A stretch of 64,000 bases of DNA from Pelotomaculum propionicicum (GCF_004369225.1 NZ_QFFZ01000010.1:21127-85126), one strand, 5' to 3'; positions 16,120 through 25,503 are shown, counted from the first letter of the stretch. Made by a program: numbers and translations. Notes: a model not told the origin generated them from the sequence alone.

Positions 16120-17187
16120 ATGCGGCGTGAAATAATCCTGGCCCATAGAGAAAAAGAAAAACAAAGACTGCTTGTTTTATTATTACTAATACTTCTCCTG
16201 GTTGCAGGCTGTTTAATTTTTACCAGCCTGGGGGTTATTAAATTACCGCCCTGGGAAATAGCCAGGATCATTTTGACATCTATTACCTCTAACGGCTCCA
16301 CTCCGGCCGGAATTGACGAAATACACCGGGCGATAATCCTGGATATCCGGCTGCCCAGGATCCTGGCCGCCGTCCTGGTGGGGGCCGGTCTGGCAACCGC
16401 CGGCGCGGTCTTCCAGGGACTTTTGATGAACCCCCTGGCCGATCCCTATACCCTGGGCATATCCACTGGAGCGGCTTTCGGGGCTACGCTGGCCATGTTT
16501 TTTGGTATCTTCCTGCCAGGCGGCCTGGGCCTGCTGACCGTGCCCCTGCTTGCCTTCGCGGGAGCGCTTCTGGCGCTGGGAGCGGTATACGGCCTGGCCG
16601 TGGTTAACGGTACTATGGCAGTCACCAACCTGATCCTCTCCGGGGTTATTGTGAGCGCCATACTGTCAGCCGCGATCAGTTTTCTTAAGAGCCTGGCCGG
16701 CGAAGGGGTGGGGTCAATTGTCTTCTGGCTGATGGGCAGCTTTGCCTCACGGGGATGGCATCACGTTTTTTTGTGCCTGCCTGTGGTTTTAGCAGGCCTT
16801 GTTATCTGTTGCTATTACGCGGACGACCTGAATATCCTGAGCCTGGGCAGCAAGTCCGCCAGGCAGTTAGGTGTCGATGACAGCAAAGTTATTACCATTC
16901 TACTGGTCACTTCCTCCCTGGTTACCGCCGCCTGTGTCTCAATTTCCGGGATAATCGGTTTTGTGGGATTGATCGTTCCCCACTTGATGCGGATGCTGGT
17001 CGGACCCGACCACAGGTTCCTGATTCCGGTGTCAGCGCTTGGCGGGGCGTTGCTGCTGGTTGGAGCAGATACCATTGCCCGAAACCTGCTGGCGGCGGAG
17101 ATCCCGGTGGGTGTGCTGACCACACTGCTGGGCGGCCCGTTTTTCTGCTATATTTTTAGAATCAAAGCCAAAAGGCAGATTTTTTAG
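16120..17187 (+). CDS. btuC: FecCD-family ABC permease (BtuC-like)
   Basis: Multi-spanning permease for corrinoid, heme or siderophore uptake, 355 residues. FecCD signatures include DIRLPRILAAVLVGAGLA, AGAVFQGLLMNPLADPYTLG, GIIGFVGLIVPHLMR and LVGADTIARN. It begins 13 bp after cbiK. The substrate is probably a corrinoid because of the cobalamin riboswitch, but heme or a cobalt-tetrapyrrole cannot be excluded given the adjacent exported chelatase. Confidence 0.9.
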   Translation: MRREIILAHREKEKQRLLVLLLLILLLVAGCLIFTSLGVIKLPPWEIARIILTSITSNGSTPAGIDEIHRAIILDIRLPRILAAVLVGAGLATAGAVFQGLLMNPLADPYTLGISTGAAFGATLAMFFGIFLPGGLGLLTVPLLAFAGALLALGAVYGLAVVNGTMAVTNLILSGVIVSAILSAAISFLKSLAGEGVGSIVFWLMGSFASRGWHHVFLCLPVVLAGLVICCYYADDLNILSLGSKSARQLGVDDSKVITILLVTSSLVTAACVSISGIIGFVGLIVPHLMRMLVGPDHRFLIPVSALGGALLLVGADTIARNLLAAEIPVGVLTTLLGGPFFCYIFRIKAKRQIF

Positions 17188-17196
17188 GGGGTACTC

Positions 17197-17991
17197 TTGG
17201 AAAAAGCGGTTCTGATGCAAACCGAGAATTTGAACCTGTACTACGGCAAGACCCCTGCCCTCCAGGCCGTAAGCCTGAGCATCCGGGAGGGAGGTTTTTA
17301 CGGCATTTTAGGCCCTAACGGCAGCGGCAAGACCACCTTGATCAGTGTTATGTGCGGCGTGCTAAAGCCATCCTCCGGCCGGGTTTTATGGAACGGCCGC
17401 GAACTAGGTTCATACAACCGCGGGCAAATCGCCCGCAGTTTCGCAGTGGTACCACAGGACTACGCCATCAACTTTCCTTTTACTGTGCTGGAAGTTGTAA
17501 TGATGGGGCGCAAACCCCATCTTGGCCGTTTGGGCAGGCCCAGTGACGAGGATTTGGAGATAGTTTATACCTGTATGGAAAATTGCGGGGTTTTAGATTA
17601 TGCCGGCAAGGTTATTACCAATTTGAGCGGGGGGGAGCGGCAGCGGGTGATCCTGGCCCGTGCGCTGGCCCAAACCCCGCAAGTGTTGTTTTTGGACGAG
17701 GCTACGTCAAACCTGGATATCAGCCACAAGATTGAATTGCTTAAACTTATTAAAAGGTTGAACGCTAAGCAAGGCGTAACGGTAATTGCCGCGCTGCATG
17801 ATTTAAACTTCGCCGGTATGTTTTGTGACTATATGATTTATTTAGATAAAGGCCGGGTGGCTTGTGAAGGTCCCACAGCCGTTGTCTTTAATGAAGAAGT
17901 GATCAACAGGGTTTTCAATGTCGAAGTAGAGATAAGAAAGCATGCGGTTACCGGCAGGTACAACCTGGCCCTGCTCCCAGATCTCAGGTGA
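17197..17991 (+). CDS. btuD: ABC transporter ATPase (BtuD/FepC-like)
   Basis: ATPase partner of the FecCD permease: Walker A GPNGSGKTT, VPQDYAINFPFTVLEVVMMGR, signature LSGGERQR, Walker B VLFLDEATSNLD and the switch His in AALHDLNFA. 264 residues. It starts at TTG 17197 with AGGGGG upstream, or possibly ATG 17215. Spacing to btuC (9 bp) and btuF (15 bp) indicates one transcript. Confidence 0.9.
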   Translation: MEKAVLMQTENLNLYYGKTPALQAVSLSIREGGFYGILGPNGSGKTTLISVMCGVLKPSSGRVLWNGRELGSYNRGQIARSFAVVPQDYAINFPFTVLEVVMMGRKPHLGRLGRPSDEDLEIVYTCMENCGVLDYAGKVITNLSGGERQRVILARALAQTPQVLFLDEATSNLDISHKIELLKLIKRLNAKQGVTVIAALHDLNFAGMFCDYMIYLDKGRVACEGPTAVVFNEEVINRVFNVEVEIRKHAVTGRYNLALLPDLR

Positions 17992-18006
17992 AAGGAGAAG
18001 CGACTG

Positions 18007-18951
18007 ATGAGGACCCGAATGATACTTTTTCCCCTCATAATCTTCTTGATCGGAATTTTGACCGGCTGCGCCAGAGCCCCTAATGCCGCAACAGACTCCA
18101 TTGTAGTAGTTGACGACTTGGGTAAGGAGGTCAGGCTTAAAGCGCCCGCGCAAAGGATTGTGTCGCTTTACGCCGCGCATACTGAAAACCTTTATTCCCT
18201 GGGGCTGAATGAGGAAATTATCGGGGTGTCGGACAGCGAGTCCTTCCCGCCTGCCGCCCTGGCAAAACCGTCGTACAGCTTTCGGGGAGACGCCGAAAAG
18301 ATTATAGCGGTCAGGCCGGACCTGGTACTGGCCCGGACTTTCATAGCTAATAATTACCCGGACTTCATAAGAAAAATAGAGGCGGCTGGTATTCCTGTCG
18401 CGGTTTTATACCCGGAGAACGTTGACCAATTTCTACTATACCTGAAAAAGTTGGGCCAGCTGACAGGAAGAGAAAAGGAAGCCGGCGCGCTGGTGGAAGA
18501 GTTTAATGCCCGTCTGAAGAAGGCTGACGAATTAGTGGCCGGGATTCCCCTGCAGGAACGAAAGAAAGTTTTCCTGGAAACTAACAGTGACATCATGACG
18601 TGCACGCCTGATTCCAACGCCGCTTTTGTGCTGGCCAAAGCCGGGGCGGTCAACGTGGCGGCTGACGCTAAAGCGGTGAAACAGGGCAGCACTATTGCCC
18701 CGTATGGGCTGGAGCGGCTTGTAGCCAACGGCCGGGATATTGACGTTTACATAGTTCAAAAGGGTGAAATGAACAAGTCCAGGGTGGAAGAGATATACCT
18801 GCGGCCGGGTTACCAGGTTATCAAGGCGATAAATAGCCGCCAGGTTTACCTGGTGGATGAAGCAGTGATATCGCGCCCCACCATGAGATTGTTGGACGGC
18901 ATCACTCTGGTCGGACAAATTTTATATCCAGAGCGCTTTAAGTATAATTAA
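18007..18951 (+). CDS. btuF: Corrinoid-type ABC substrate-binding lipoprotein (BtuF-like)
   Basis: Lipoprotein signal ending in GILTGC, then VVDDLGKEVRLKAPAQRIVSL, the standard start of a class III (TroA/BtuF-fold) binding protein, with IIAVRPDLVLA and a long central helix. 314 residues. ATG 18007 follows AAAGGAGAAG. It completes the BtuCDF-type importer under riboswitch 2. The ligand is inferred from context. Confidence 0.9.
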   Translation: MRTRMILFPLIIFLIGILTGCARAPNAATDSIVVVDDLGKEVRLKAPAQRIVSLYAAHTENLYSLGLNEEIIGVSDSESFPPAALAKPSYSFRGDAEKIIAVRPDLVLARTFIANNYPDFIRKIEAAGIPVAVLYPENVDQFLLYLKKLGQLTGREKEAGALVEEFNARLKKADELVAGIPLQERKKVFLETNSDIMTCTPDSNAAFVLAKAGAVNVAADAKAVKQGSTIAPYGLERLVANGRDIDVYIVQKGEMNKSRVEEIYLRPGYQVIKAINSRQVYLVDEAVISRPTMRLLDGITLVGQILYPERFKYN

Positions 18952-18969
18952 CTAAAGGTGGAGGGCATT

Positions 18970-19692
18970 ATGCAAGGTACATTTTACGGCATTGGAGTCG
19001 GGCCCGGGGATCCCGAACTAATTACACTCAAAGCGGTAAAAATACTGCGGGAAGTAGACGTGATTATCGCTCCCCGCACTGAGAAAAAGCAAAACAGCAG
19101 CGCCCTTTCTATCGCCAGTTCCTTTATCCGCCAGGACACACAGGTGCTGGAACTGGTTTTTCCCATGGTTTTCGAACAGGGCTCCCTGTCCGTCGCCTGG
19201 GAGCACAATAAAAACATCATACTGTCCTTTCTCAACGAAGGCAAAAATGTAGCCTTCCTTACCCTAGGCGACCCCATGATTTACAGTACCTATATCTATG
19301 TGTACAGGCTTTTGGAGGGAAATGGCTTGAAGATAGAGACCATTCCAGGCGTCACCTCCTTTTGCGCCGCCGCAAGCCGGCTTGGGTTCCCCCTGGCCGA
19401 AGGCAACGATATCCTGAGCATAGTGCCCGCCACCTTGGAGGAAGAAAAAATAGAGAAGGCGCTGTCCTATACCGACAACCTGGTTCTGCTGAAGGTCTAC
19501 AAGAATTTTAAACAAATCATCGCCCAGCTTAAAAAATCCAGTTTAGCCGATAATGCGGCCATGGTAAGCAGGTGTGGGTTCAAAGATGAAGAAATCATTT
19601 ATAACCTGAATTATAGCGAAGATAAGAAGCCCAATTACCTTTCGACCATTCTAGCCAGAAAGCGGGCAAGCGGAAGTGCCGGCAATGATTAA
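18970..19692 (+). CDS. cbiL: Cobalt-precorrin-2 C20-methyltransferase (copy 2)
   Basis: Second CbiL paralogue: FYGIGVGPGDPELITLKAVK, VAFLTLGDPMIYSTY, TIPGVTSFCAAASRLG. 240 residues from ATG 18970, preceded by GGAGGG; an upstream in-frame GTG at 18958 is less well placed. It differs markedly from copy 1 at 10664 (lysine-rich, less alanine-rich), so it is not a recent duplicate. It lies between btuF and an ABC-2 exporter pair, not with the other methylases. Confidence 0.92.
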   Translation: MQGTFYGIGVGPGDPELITLKAVKILREVDVIIAPRTEKKQNSSALSIASSFIRQDTQVLELVFPMVFEQGSLSVAWEHNKNIILSFLNEGKNVAFLTLGDPMIYSTYIYVYRLLEGNGLKIETIPGVTSFCAAASRLGFPLAEGNDILSIVPATLEEEKIEKALSYTDNLVLLKVYKNFKQIIAQLKKSSLADNAAMVSRCGFKDEEIIYNLNYSEDKKPNYLSTILARKRASGSAGND

Positions 19693-20524
19693 ACTTGACC
19701 ATGTCACCAAGGTTTACAAGCAAACAATTTCCGTAAACAAGCTTAATTTGCAGATCAAGGCCGGAGAGTTTTTCGGCTTGCTGGGGCCAAACGGAGCCGG
19801 TAAAACAACCGTGATCAGGATGCTTACCGCTTTAACCATGCCCACGGAAGGCAGTATTATTGTGAACGGCTGTCTTGTTCACCGCAATGACGTGCGTTTC
19901 AAGGCCGAGGTGGGACTGGTGCCCCAGCACATAAACCTCGAACCGGAACTGACCGTGATTGAAAATCTGCGCCTGCACGCCATGCTTTACAACATACCGC
20001 CAGCTCAAACCAGGAAAAAGATCGAAGAATTGCTGGCCTTTGCCGACCTTGAAGAAAAAGCCGGCGCTATAGTGAACACCTTGTCCGGCGGTATGAAACG
20101 GAAGGTGTTAATCGCACGGGCACTCATGCATAACCCGAAGATACTGCTGCTGGACGAGCCCACCGTGGGCCTCGACGTGTTTATAAGGAGAAAAGTATGG
20201 GATTTGATTAAAAGCCTGAACGCCAGGGGCATCACTATATTACTTACCACCCACTACCTGGAAGAAGCGGAAAGCCTCTGCAACCGCATCGGTTTATTAA
20301 AAAAGGGGCGGTTAATCATGGACGGCTCGCCGGAGGAGTTAAGGCAGTTGGTGGGACCGGTGGTCGTGGAGCAATTCCGTGATGAACAGACCACCCTGCA
20401 CTTCTTTGGCTCACGGCAGGAAGCGCTCAGCTTCGCCGCTTCACTGCGTTATGAATTCACCATCCGCCAGGCTAAACTGGAGGATGTTTTCGTTAAACTT
20501 ACTGAGGAAAGAGTGGGCGCCTAA
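19685..20524 (+). CDS. ABC-2 type transporter ATPase
   Basis: ATPase of an exporter of the NatA/drug-efflux (CcmA) class: Walker A GPNGAGKTT, VPQHINLEPELTV, signature LSGGMKRK, Walker B ILLLDEPTVGLDV, switch His in LLTTHYLEEAE and a C-terminal extension to 279 residues typical of ABC-2 ATPases. Start ATG 19685 overlaps the cbiL copy 2 stop; GTG 19676 is an alternative. It is followed without a gap by its permease. Substrate unknown; being within a B12 operon suggests a corrinoid, metal or tetrapyrrole link. Confidence 0.88.
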   Translation: MIKLDHVTKVYKQTISVNKLNLQIKAGEFFGLLGPNGAGKTTVIRMLTALTMPTEGSIIVNGCLVHRNDVRFKAEVGLVPQHINLEPELTVIENLRLHAMLYNIPPAQTRKKIEELLAFADLEEKAGAIVNTLSGGMKRKVLIARALMHNPKILLLDEPTVGLDVFIRRKVWDLIKSLNARGITILLTTHYLEEAESLCNRIGLLKKGRLIMDGSPEELRQLVGPVVVEQFRDEQTTLHFFGSRQEALSFAASLRYEFTIRQAKLEDVFVKLTEERVGA

Positions 20525-21259
20525 ATGTCCGGGCTGAAAGCCGTATTATGGAGGGAGTACCTCTTTTTTAAACGCAGGTGGTGGACTATTACCACCGGCT
20601 CGATGGTAGCGCCGCTGCTGTACCTGGTGGCCTTCGGCTGGGGCCTGGGCAAAACTGTAAATTTGGGCGGGGTAGCTTACATTGACTTTATAGTGCCCGG
20701 CGTAATTGCTTTAAGTACAATGAACGCCAGCTTCAACGCCGTCGCCACCCCCCTTTCCATCGCCCGTCTTTACGACAAAACTCTGGAGGAATATCTTGTC
20801 GCGCCCATTACCGTTTACTCCCTGACGGCAGGCAAAATTCTGGCGGGAGCAGCCAGGGGGCTTTATGCCGCTGCTATTATACTGGTCATATCACTGCTTT
20901 TCGGGGCTAACTTCAACTTTAACTCCTGGTTTGTCACCGTTTTGTGCTTAAACTGCCTGGTCTTCTCCAGCCTGGGTTACCTGGCCGCGTTGAAAATCAA
21001 GTCCCACCCCGATATGACCAGGTTTAACAATTTCGTGATAACCCCGATGATTTTTGTCTGCGGCACTTTTTTTTCGGTTGACAGGTTGCCGTTCCCCTTT
21101 TCGCAGATTATTAAGCTGCTGCCCCTGACCCCGGCCAGCCAGGGACTCCGGGCAGTCGCCACGGGAGGTGAACTGCCGTGGCTATCACTGGCGGTTCAAC
21201 TGGGATATTTAGCCGTTTTTATTTTTTGGGGGATCAGGGCCTGCTATAAAGTTGAATAA
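20525..21259 (+). CDS. ABC-2 type permease
   Basis: Membrane subunit of 244 residues with about six hydrophobic segments and the ABC2_membrane pattern (YLVAFGWGLG, DFIVPGVIALSTMNASFNAVATPL, ARLYDKTLEEYLVAPI). The ATG follows the ATPase stop directly (TAAATG). It forms an exporter with the preceding ATPase. It ends 31 bp before cbiA, so it belongs to the riboswitch 2 transcript. Confidence 0.88.
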   Translation: MSGLKAVLWREYLFFKRRWWTITTGSMVAPLLYLVAFGWGLGKTVNLGGVAYIDFIVPGVIALSTMNASFNAVATPLSIARLYDKTLEEYLVAPITVYSLTAGKILAGAARGLYAAAIILVISLLFGANFNFNSWFVTVLCLNCLVFSSLGYLAALKIKSHPDMTRFNNFVITPMIFVCGTFFSVDRLPFPFSQIIKLLPLTPASQGLRAVATGGELPWLSLAVQLGYLAVFIFWGIRACYKVE

Positions 21260-21290
21260 TTATGCAATAAGAAAAGAGGTCTAAGCAGTC

Positions 21291-22649
21291 ATGAACAGGC
21301 TTGTTATCGCCGGAACGCACAGCGGGGCGGGCAAGACCACGGTTGCCGCCGGCCTGCTGGCGGCTCTGCGTAAAAAGGGGCTCAGAGTGCAGCCTTTCAA
21401 AGTGGGGCCGGACTACATCGATACAGGCTACCATGCCGTCGCAGCCGGCAGGATGTCATATAACCTTGACTTCTGGATGATGCCGCCCCAGCATATCCTG
21501 CAGTTGTTCAGGCACGGTATGGAGGGCATGGATTTTGGCGTTATCGAGGGTGTAATGGGCCTTTACGACGGTATAGGCTCCACTCCCGAAGGCAGCACCG
21601 CCGCAATGGCCAAGCTGCTAAACACCCCGGTAATCCTGATTATTGACGCGGGAGGCATGTCTACCAGCGCCGCGGCCCAGGTGCTGGGCTACAAGTCTTT
21701 CGACCAGGACCTGCGCCTGGCCGGGGTGATAGTTAACAATGTCGGCAGCGAACACCATTATAAACTTGTAAAAGAAGCGGTACAGGCTTATACAGGTGTT
21801 CCGGCGCTGGGATTTTTGCCGCGCGACAAATCAGTCGTGCTGCCCAGCCGCCACCTGGGGCTGCTGCCGGCCGAAGAAATGGAAAGACACGCGGAGATTA
21901 TAGAAAAAGCTGCCGGGCTGGTACAGGAATGGATCGATCTCGACCAGGTTATTAAGCTGGGTCACACAGCCGGCTCCCTGCCGCCTGCCAGTCCCCTGGC
22001 CTTTGCCAAAGGCAGGCCCGTCAAAATCGCGGTGGCACGGGATGAGTCTTTCAGCTTTTACTACCGCGGCACCCTGGAAATATTAGCGGCGCTGGGGGCG
22101 GAACTCCATCACTTCAGCCCCATGAAGGACGCCAGCTTGCCGGAAAATATCGGCGGGCTCTACCTGGGCGGCGGCTTTCCCGAGGTCTTTGCCGGGGCCC
22201 TGGCGGCAAACAAAAGCCTTCTGGAAGATATCACGCGCAGGCTTAAAGGAGGTCTGCACTGCTACGCCGAATGCGGGGGGTTCATGTACCTGACTGAGTC
22301 CATTACCGTGAAAAACGGGGAGAAGCACCCCATGGCCGGCTTTTTTGACGGGCATACCATTATGACCGACCGCCTGCAGCGATTCGGTTATGTTGATATA
22401 GAGTTTACCGGGGAGAATGTACTGGGTAAAGAGGGACAAACGGCGCGGGGACATGAGTTTCATCATTCCCTGATTGATGGCATTACCTACCCCACCACCT
22501 ACCTGGTGAAATCGGCCTTCTCCGGGCGGCAGTGGCACTGCGGCTACCGCCGGGCGAACACGTTGGCCGCCTACGCCCACATCGACTTCTGGGGCTACCC
22601 CGGCCTGGCCCGCCATTTTCTCGACCGGTGCCTTGGCGCCACCGGCTGA
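21291..22649 (+). CDS. cbiA: Cobyrinate a,c-diamide synthase
   Basis: ATP- and glutamine-dependent amidation of the a and c side chains. The N-terminal DTBS-like P-loop is AGTHSGAGKTTVAAGLL, with VGPDYIDTGYH and IEGVMGLYDG. The C-terminal class I glutamine amidotransferase domain has GLYLGGGFPE, the nucleophile Cys in CYAECGGFMYL and the His in GHEFHHS. 452 residues, full length. It ends the second cobalamin operon, before a strong terminator. Later steps (cbiP, cbiB, lower-ligand genes) are not in the window. Confidence 0.95.
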   Translation: MNRLVIAGTHSGAGKTTVAAGLLAALRKKGLRVQPFKVGPDYIDTGYHAVAAGRMSYNLDFWMMPPQHILQLFRHGMEGMDFGVIEGVMGLYDGIGSTPEGSTAAMAKLLNTPVILIIDAGGMSTSAAAQVLGYKSFDQDLRLAGVIVNNVGSEHHYKLVKEAVQAYTGVPALGFLPRDKSVVLPSRHLGLLPAEEMERHAEIIEKAAGLVQEWIDLDQVIKLGHTAGSLPPASPLAFAKGRPVKIAVARDESFSFYYRGTLEILAALGAELHHFSPMKDASLPENIGGLYLGGGFPEVFAGALAANKSLLEDITRRLKGGLHCYAECGGFMYLTESITVKNGEKHPMAGFFDGHTIMTDRLQRFGYVDIEFTGENVLGKEGQTARGHEFHHSLIDGITYPTTYLVKSAFSGRQWHCGYRRANTLAAYAHIDFWGYPGLARHFLDRCLGATG

Positions 22650-22674
22650 AGGGAGTAATTGTACTATAAATCAT

Positions 22675-22713
22675 TAAAAGAGCGGGTGCTGCTTACCTGC
22701 TCTTTTGTTTTTT
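22675..22713 (+). terminator. Terminator of the second cobalamin operon
   Basis: AAAAGAGCGGGT and ACCTGCTCTTTT pair around GCTGCTT (one G-T pair) and run into TGTTTTTT, 25 bp after cbiA. Confidence 0.88.
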
Positions 22714-22750
22714 AAATAGAGTATTATATTGTATTACGGTATCCAATATT

Positions 22751-22870
22751 ATGCATACAATTGTTGAAATAATGGCAGTCCTTTTGTTTGGGTCTCTTGT
22801 TGTCATGGTGCTGGGCCGGGAAACAAGGAATAAAACGCTGGAAGAAATCAGCGGTGAAAAGTCTCATTAA
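22751..22870 (+). pseudogene. C-terminal remnant of an MFS transporter
   Basis: A 39-codon frame encodes one hydrophobic helix (MAVLLFGSLVVMVLG) followed by RETRNKTLEEISGE, which matches the last helix and the cytoplasmic E-T-x-x-K-T-L-E-E-I tail of sugar-porter type MFS proteins. Nothing upstream continues the protein, and no ribosome site is evident, so this looks like the surviving 3' end of a deleted gene rather than a small membrane protein, though the latter cannot be ruled out. A terminator follows at 22915. Confidence 0.5.
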
Positions 22871-22914
22871 GTCATTCAGAAGGTTAATAGATATACTAAA
22901 TTCTTAAAAAAACT

Positions 22915-22950
22915 AAAGCCTGCATTGTTTTGTTAATGCGGGCTTTTTTT
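22915..22950 (+). terminator. Rho-independent terminator
   Basis: AAAGCCTGCATT and AATGCGGGCTTT pair around GTTTTGTT (one G-T pair) with a run of T after. It presumably served the gene whose 3' end survives at 22751. Confidence 0.8.
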
Positions 22951-22983
22951 ACATTATTTACAACTGACTGGCTTATGAAAATA

Positions 22984-23157
22984 TCATCCTTCCAGCAATA
23001 GAAATATTTTTTTGGAGGCTTCTTTCAGTTTTGTTACGAGCTCCGGCAGCTGTTCGGGCTTAAACCTGAATTCGGGCAGGAAAATGCTGAGCGCCGCCAC
23101 CTCTCCGTCTGTCAAATAATCCCGTATAGGGCAGGAGATACCTACCACACCCTTCAT
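22984..23157 (-). pseudogene. C-terminal remnant of an IclR-family regulator
   Basis: Reading the minus strand from ATG 23157 gives 57 residues: GVVGISCPIRDYLTDGEVAALSIFLPEFRF and a final amphipathic helix. This matches the last part of the IclR effector-binding domain, where an L-x-x-S-x-P-x-F pattern is typical. The DNA-binding domain and most of the effector domain are missing, and sequence just upstream carries no continuation. Probably a deletion remnant. Confidence 0.55.
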
Positions 23158-23246
23158 GGTTGGTATTCATGCAATCTATAAGTTTGAATTATGGTTTATG
23201 TTATACAAAAAACATCATAAAACTTACCGGCTCATTTTCCCCTGCT

Positions 23247-24644
23247 TTATTTACCCGCCTGTCTTGCGCCGGTGTTTATATTGCCCCTGGCCAGGGAGGC
23301 GAAAATACCGCCGACACAGGTGACAGCGAAAACAATAAACGCCACGTTGACACTTTTTTGCAGCAAATCGGCGGTAGCCGGACCCAATTGAGCGCTGCCG
23401 ACATATAAGTCTATGATCAATGTGGCTATGGCGACACTGACCGCCTGGCCGATCAGCCGCATGGTGCCGCTGGTGGAGGAGGCCACACCGTAAAACCTTT
23501 TTTCAACCGATCCCATAATGGCGTTCATATTGGGAGAGGAGAACAGCGCGAAACCGGTGCCAAGCACCATCAGGTTAATTATCACCAGCCACAGCGGCGT
23601 GCTCCTGGCGATAAAGCCCAGGAAAAACAACCCCAGGGCGGTTAAACCCATCCCCCAGGAAGAAACTATCCTTGGTTCGACACGGTCGGAAAGCGACCCC
23701 GCGAAGGGTGACAGCAGCGCCATCATAACCGGCTGGGAGAGCAGGATCATTCCCGCGGACTGTGAGCTGTATTCCATAACCACCTGCAGGTACATGGACA
23801 GCAGAAAAGTTATAGCGAAGGTAGCGCTGTAATTAATCAACGCCGCCAGGTTCGATAAGGCAAAGGTGACATTTTCTTTAAAGAGGCTAATGTTTATTAG
23901 AGGGTGCCTGCATTTCATTTCCTGTCTGACAAACAGGACTAATAAAACCAGGCCGAAGAACAGGATATATTTGGCCCAGACAGATGTGGCGATTGATGAG
24001 AACGCGTACAGGAAGGCAACCAACCCGAACATATAAAGGACAGAGCCGGTTTTATCGAAGCTCTCTCCCCTGGCGTCAGCCCATTCTCCCTTGATCCTGG
24101 TGGCAAACAGATACGTGGCCAAACCAATGGCTGTGTTAAGAAAGAATATGGATTCCCAGCCCAAATGCTGGTTCATCGCGCCGCCCAGGACAGGCCCCAG
24201 CGAAAGGCCGGTATATACTGTGGCGACATTGAAACCCAATACCCTGCCCCTCTCCTGGGGGGGGAAAACTGAAGTTAAAATAGCCATACCTGTGCCAAAA
24301 GTCATGGAAGACCCGATCCCCTGCAGAACTCTGAAGCCGATCAGAGCCTGAACCGACCAGGCCGCCCCGCAGAGCAGGGATGAGAGGGTGAAAATTATCA
24401 CACCTAAAATGAAGATTTTTTTTCTGCCGGCGATATCGGCCAGCCTGCCGAAGGGCAGCAGAAAGGCGGCAGTGGCCAGAAGGTAGCTGCTGACCACCCA
24501 GCTAAGCAACAACGCATTGCTGTTAAACTCCCGCCCAATGGTGGGAATGGCCAGGTTAATGGCGCTGCCCATGAAAGGGGTCGAAAAAGAGGCCACCATT
24601 ACTGTAATCAAGGTGTACTTTTTAATCGCAGGGTCTTGGTTCAT
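23247..24644 (-). CDS. MFS drug transporter, DHA2 (EmrB/QacA) family
   Basis: Proton-driven efflux pump of about 465 residues with 12-14 predicted helices; the DHA2-type features are FGRLADIAGRKK between helices 2 and 3, GFRVLQGIGSSMTFGTGMAIL and FNVATVYTGLSLGPVLGGAM (motif C). ATG 24644 is preceded by GGAGGTAAAGCA; an in-frame codon 49 codons upstream has no ribosome site and would add a polar leader. Substrate unknown. The truncated IclR fragment downstream may once have been part of the same locus. Confidence 0.88.
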   Translation of the reverse strand: MNQDPAIKKYTLITVMVASFSTPFMGSAINLAIPTIGREFNSNALLLSWVVSSYLLATAAFLLPFGRLADIAGRKKIFILGVIIFTLSSLLCGAAWSVQALIGFRVLQGIGSSMTFGTGMAILTSVFPPQERGRVLGFNVATVYTGLSLGPVLGGAMNQHLGWESIFFLNTAIGLATYLFATRIKGEWADARGESFDKTGSVLYMFGLVAFLYAFSSIATSVWAKYILFFGLVLLVLFVRQEMKCRHPLINISLFKENVTFALSNLAALINYSATFAITFLLSMYLQVVMEYSSQSAGMILLSQPVMMALLSPFAGSLSDRVEPRIVSSWGMGLTALGLFFLGFIARSTPLWLVIINLMVLGTGFALFSSPNMNAIMGSVEKRFYGVASSTSGTMRLIGQAVSVAIATLIIDLYVGSAQLGPATADLLQKSVNVAFIVFAVTCVGGIFASLARGNINTGARQAGK

Positions 24645-24915
24645 TGCTTTACCTCCAGAGCCAAAAGTAGTTGCTTGGATCTCTTCCCCAGGGTTGATAA
24701 ACACCCTGTTTATACAAACTTCTTTAAAAAACAAGTATCTCCTTTTTATGTATGAACATTGTTTTGAAATCAAAGTTAATTTAAGATCCAAAAGATAATA
24801 AATGTTTAATAATTCTGAAATATAATTTTAATATATATGGATTATATTTAATATGTTGGTAATCTTTATATGAAAAGTGATGTAATGATTTTATAGAAAG
24901 GTAAAGGTGATAAAA

Positions 24916-25353
24916 ATGACGCCAATCTCCTTGCCTTCAAATTATAATGACAACACACTTGTTTTGATGGTGCAGACACCGCGTACTCTCTATGTTTACT
25001 GGGATCTTTCGCCAAACCAGAGAGCGGCCCTGGCGGCCAAAAAAAAACTGCAGCTGAGGTTAAATGTGGTAAACCTGGGTGTTTACCGCTCCTTTGACAT
25101 AAAACCTGCCTGGGACAGCTTTTACATCACCGGTGTGGAGCCGGGCCTCGATTATTATTGCGATATAGTTATAATAGACGGGGATGACGGGGTTTATCCC
25201 GTGATTTATTCAAATAAAGTATCGGCTCCGGCGGAGCGCCCCACCCTCGCGGTTGGCAGCCCCGTCACTTCCGGCTTCTGGGGCGCCGGCGGATACACCA
25301 CCCGGGAAGGTGCATGGACAAGTTATAGCTCAGGAGAGTTTTACAAAAAATAG
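24916..25353 (+). CDS. DUF4912 domain protein
   Basis: 145 residues from ATG 24916 (AAAGGTG 6 nt upstream). The DUF4912 core is visible: LVLMVQTPRTLYVYWDLS near the N-terminus, then beta strands and YYCDIVIIDGDD, YPVIYSNKVSAPAE. Proteins of this family occur in spore-forming Firmicutes and some cyanobacteria; biochemical function is not established. No signal peptide; probably cytoplasmic. AT-rich DNA upstream (24800-24900) likely holds its promoter. Confidence 0.8.
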   Translation: MTPISLPSNYNDNTLVLMVQTPRTLYVYWDLSPNQRAALAAKKKLQLRLNVVNLGVYRSFDIKPAWDSFYITGVEPGLDYYCDIVIIDGDDGVYPVIYSNKVSAPAERPTLAVGSPVTSGFWGAGGYTTREGAWTSYSSGEFYKK

Positions 25354-25358
25354 ATTGT

Positions 25359-25475
25359 TTATTGCATGCGGCTTACATAAGAAAGCATAAAAAGAACGGC
25401 CGATAGAATAAATGCTATAGCCGCTATTACTTTCATTGAAGTAGACAATATAATGCCCCCTCGTACATTATTCAT
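25359..25475 (-). CDS. Possible small single-helix membrane protein
   Basis: A 38-codon frame (ATG 25475) or 29-codon frame (TTG 25448 with GAGGGGG upstream) encodes one hydrophobic helix, VIAAIAFILSAVLFMLSYVS, and a short basic tail. The ribosome site favours the TTG. It sits between two converging genes with no other explanation. Not recognised; only moderate evidence for translation. Confidence 0.35.
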   Translation of the reverse strand: MNNVRGGIILSTSMKVIAAIAFILSAVLFMLSYVSRMQ

Positions 25476-25503
25476 TATTCAACCGGTTGATGTTTCATTG
25501 AAA

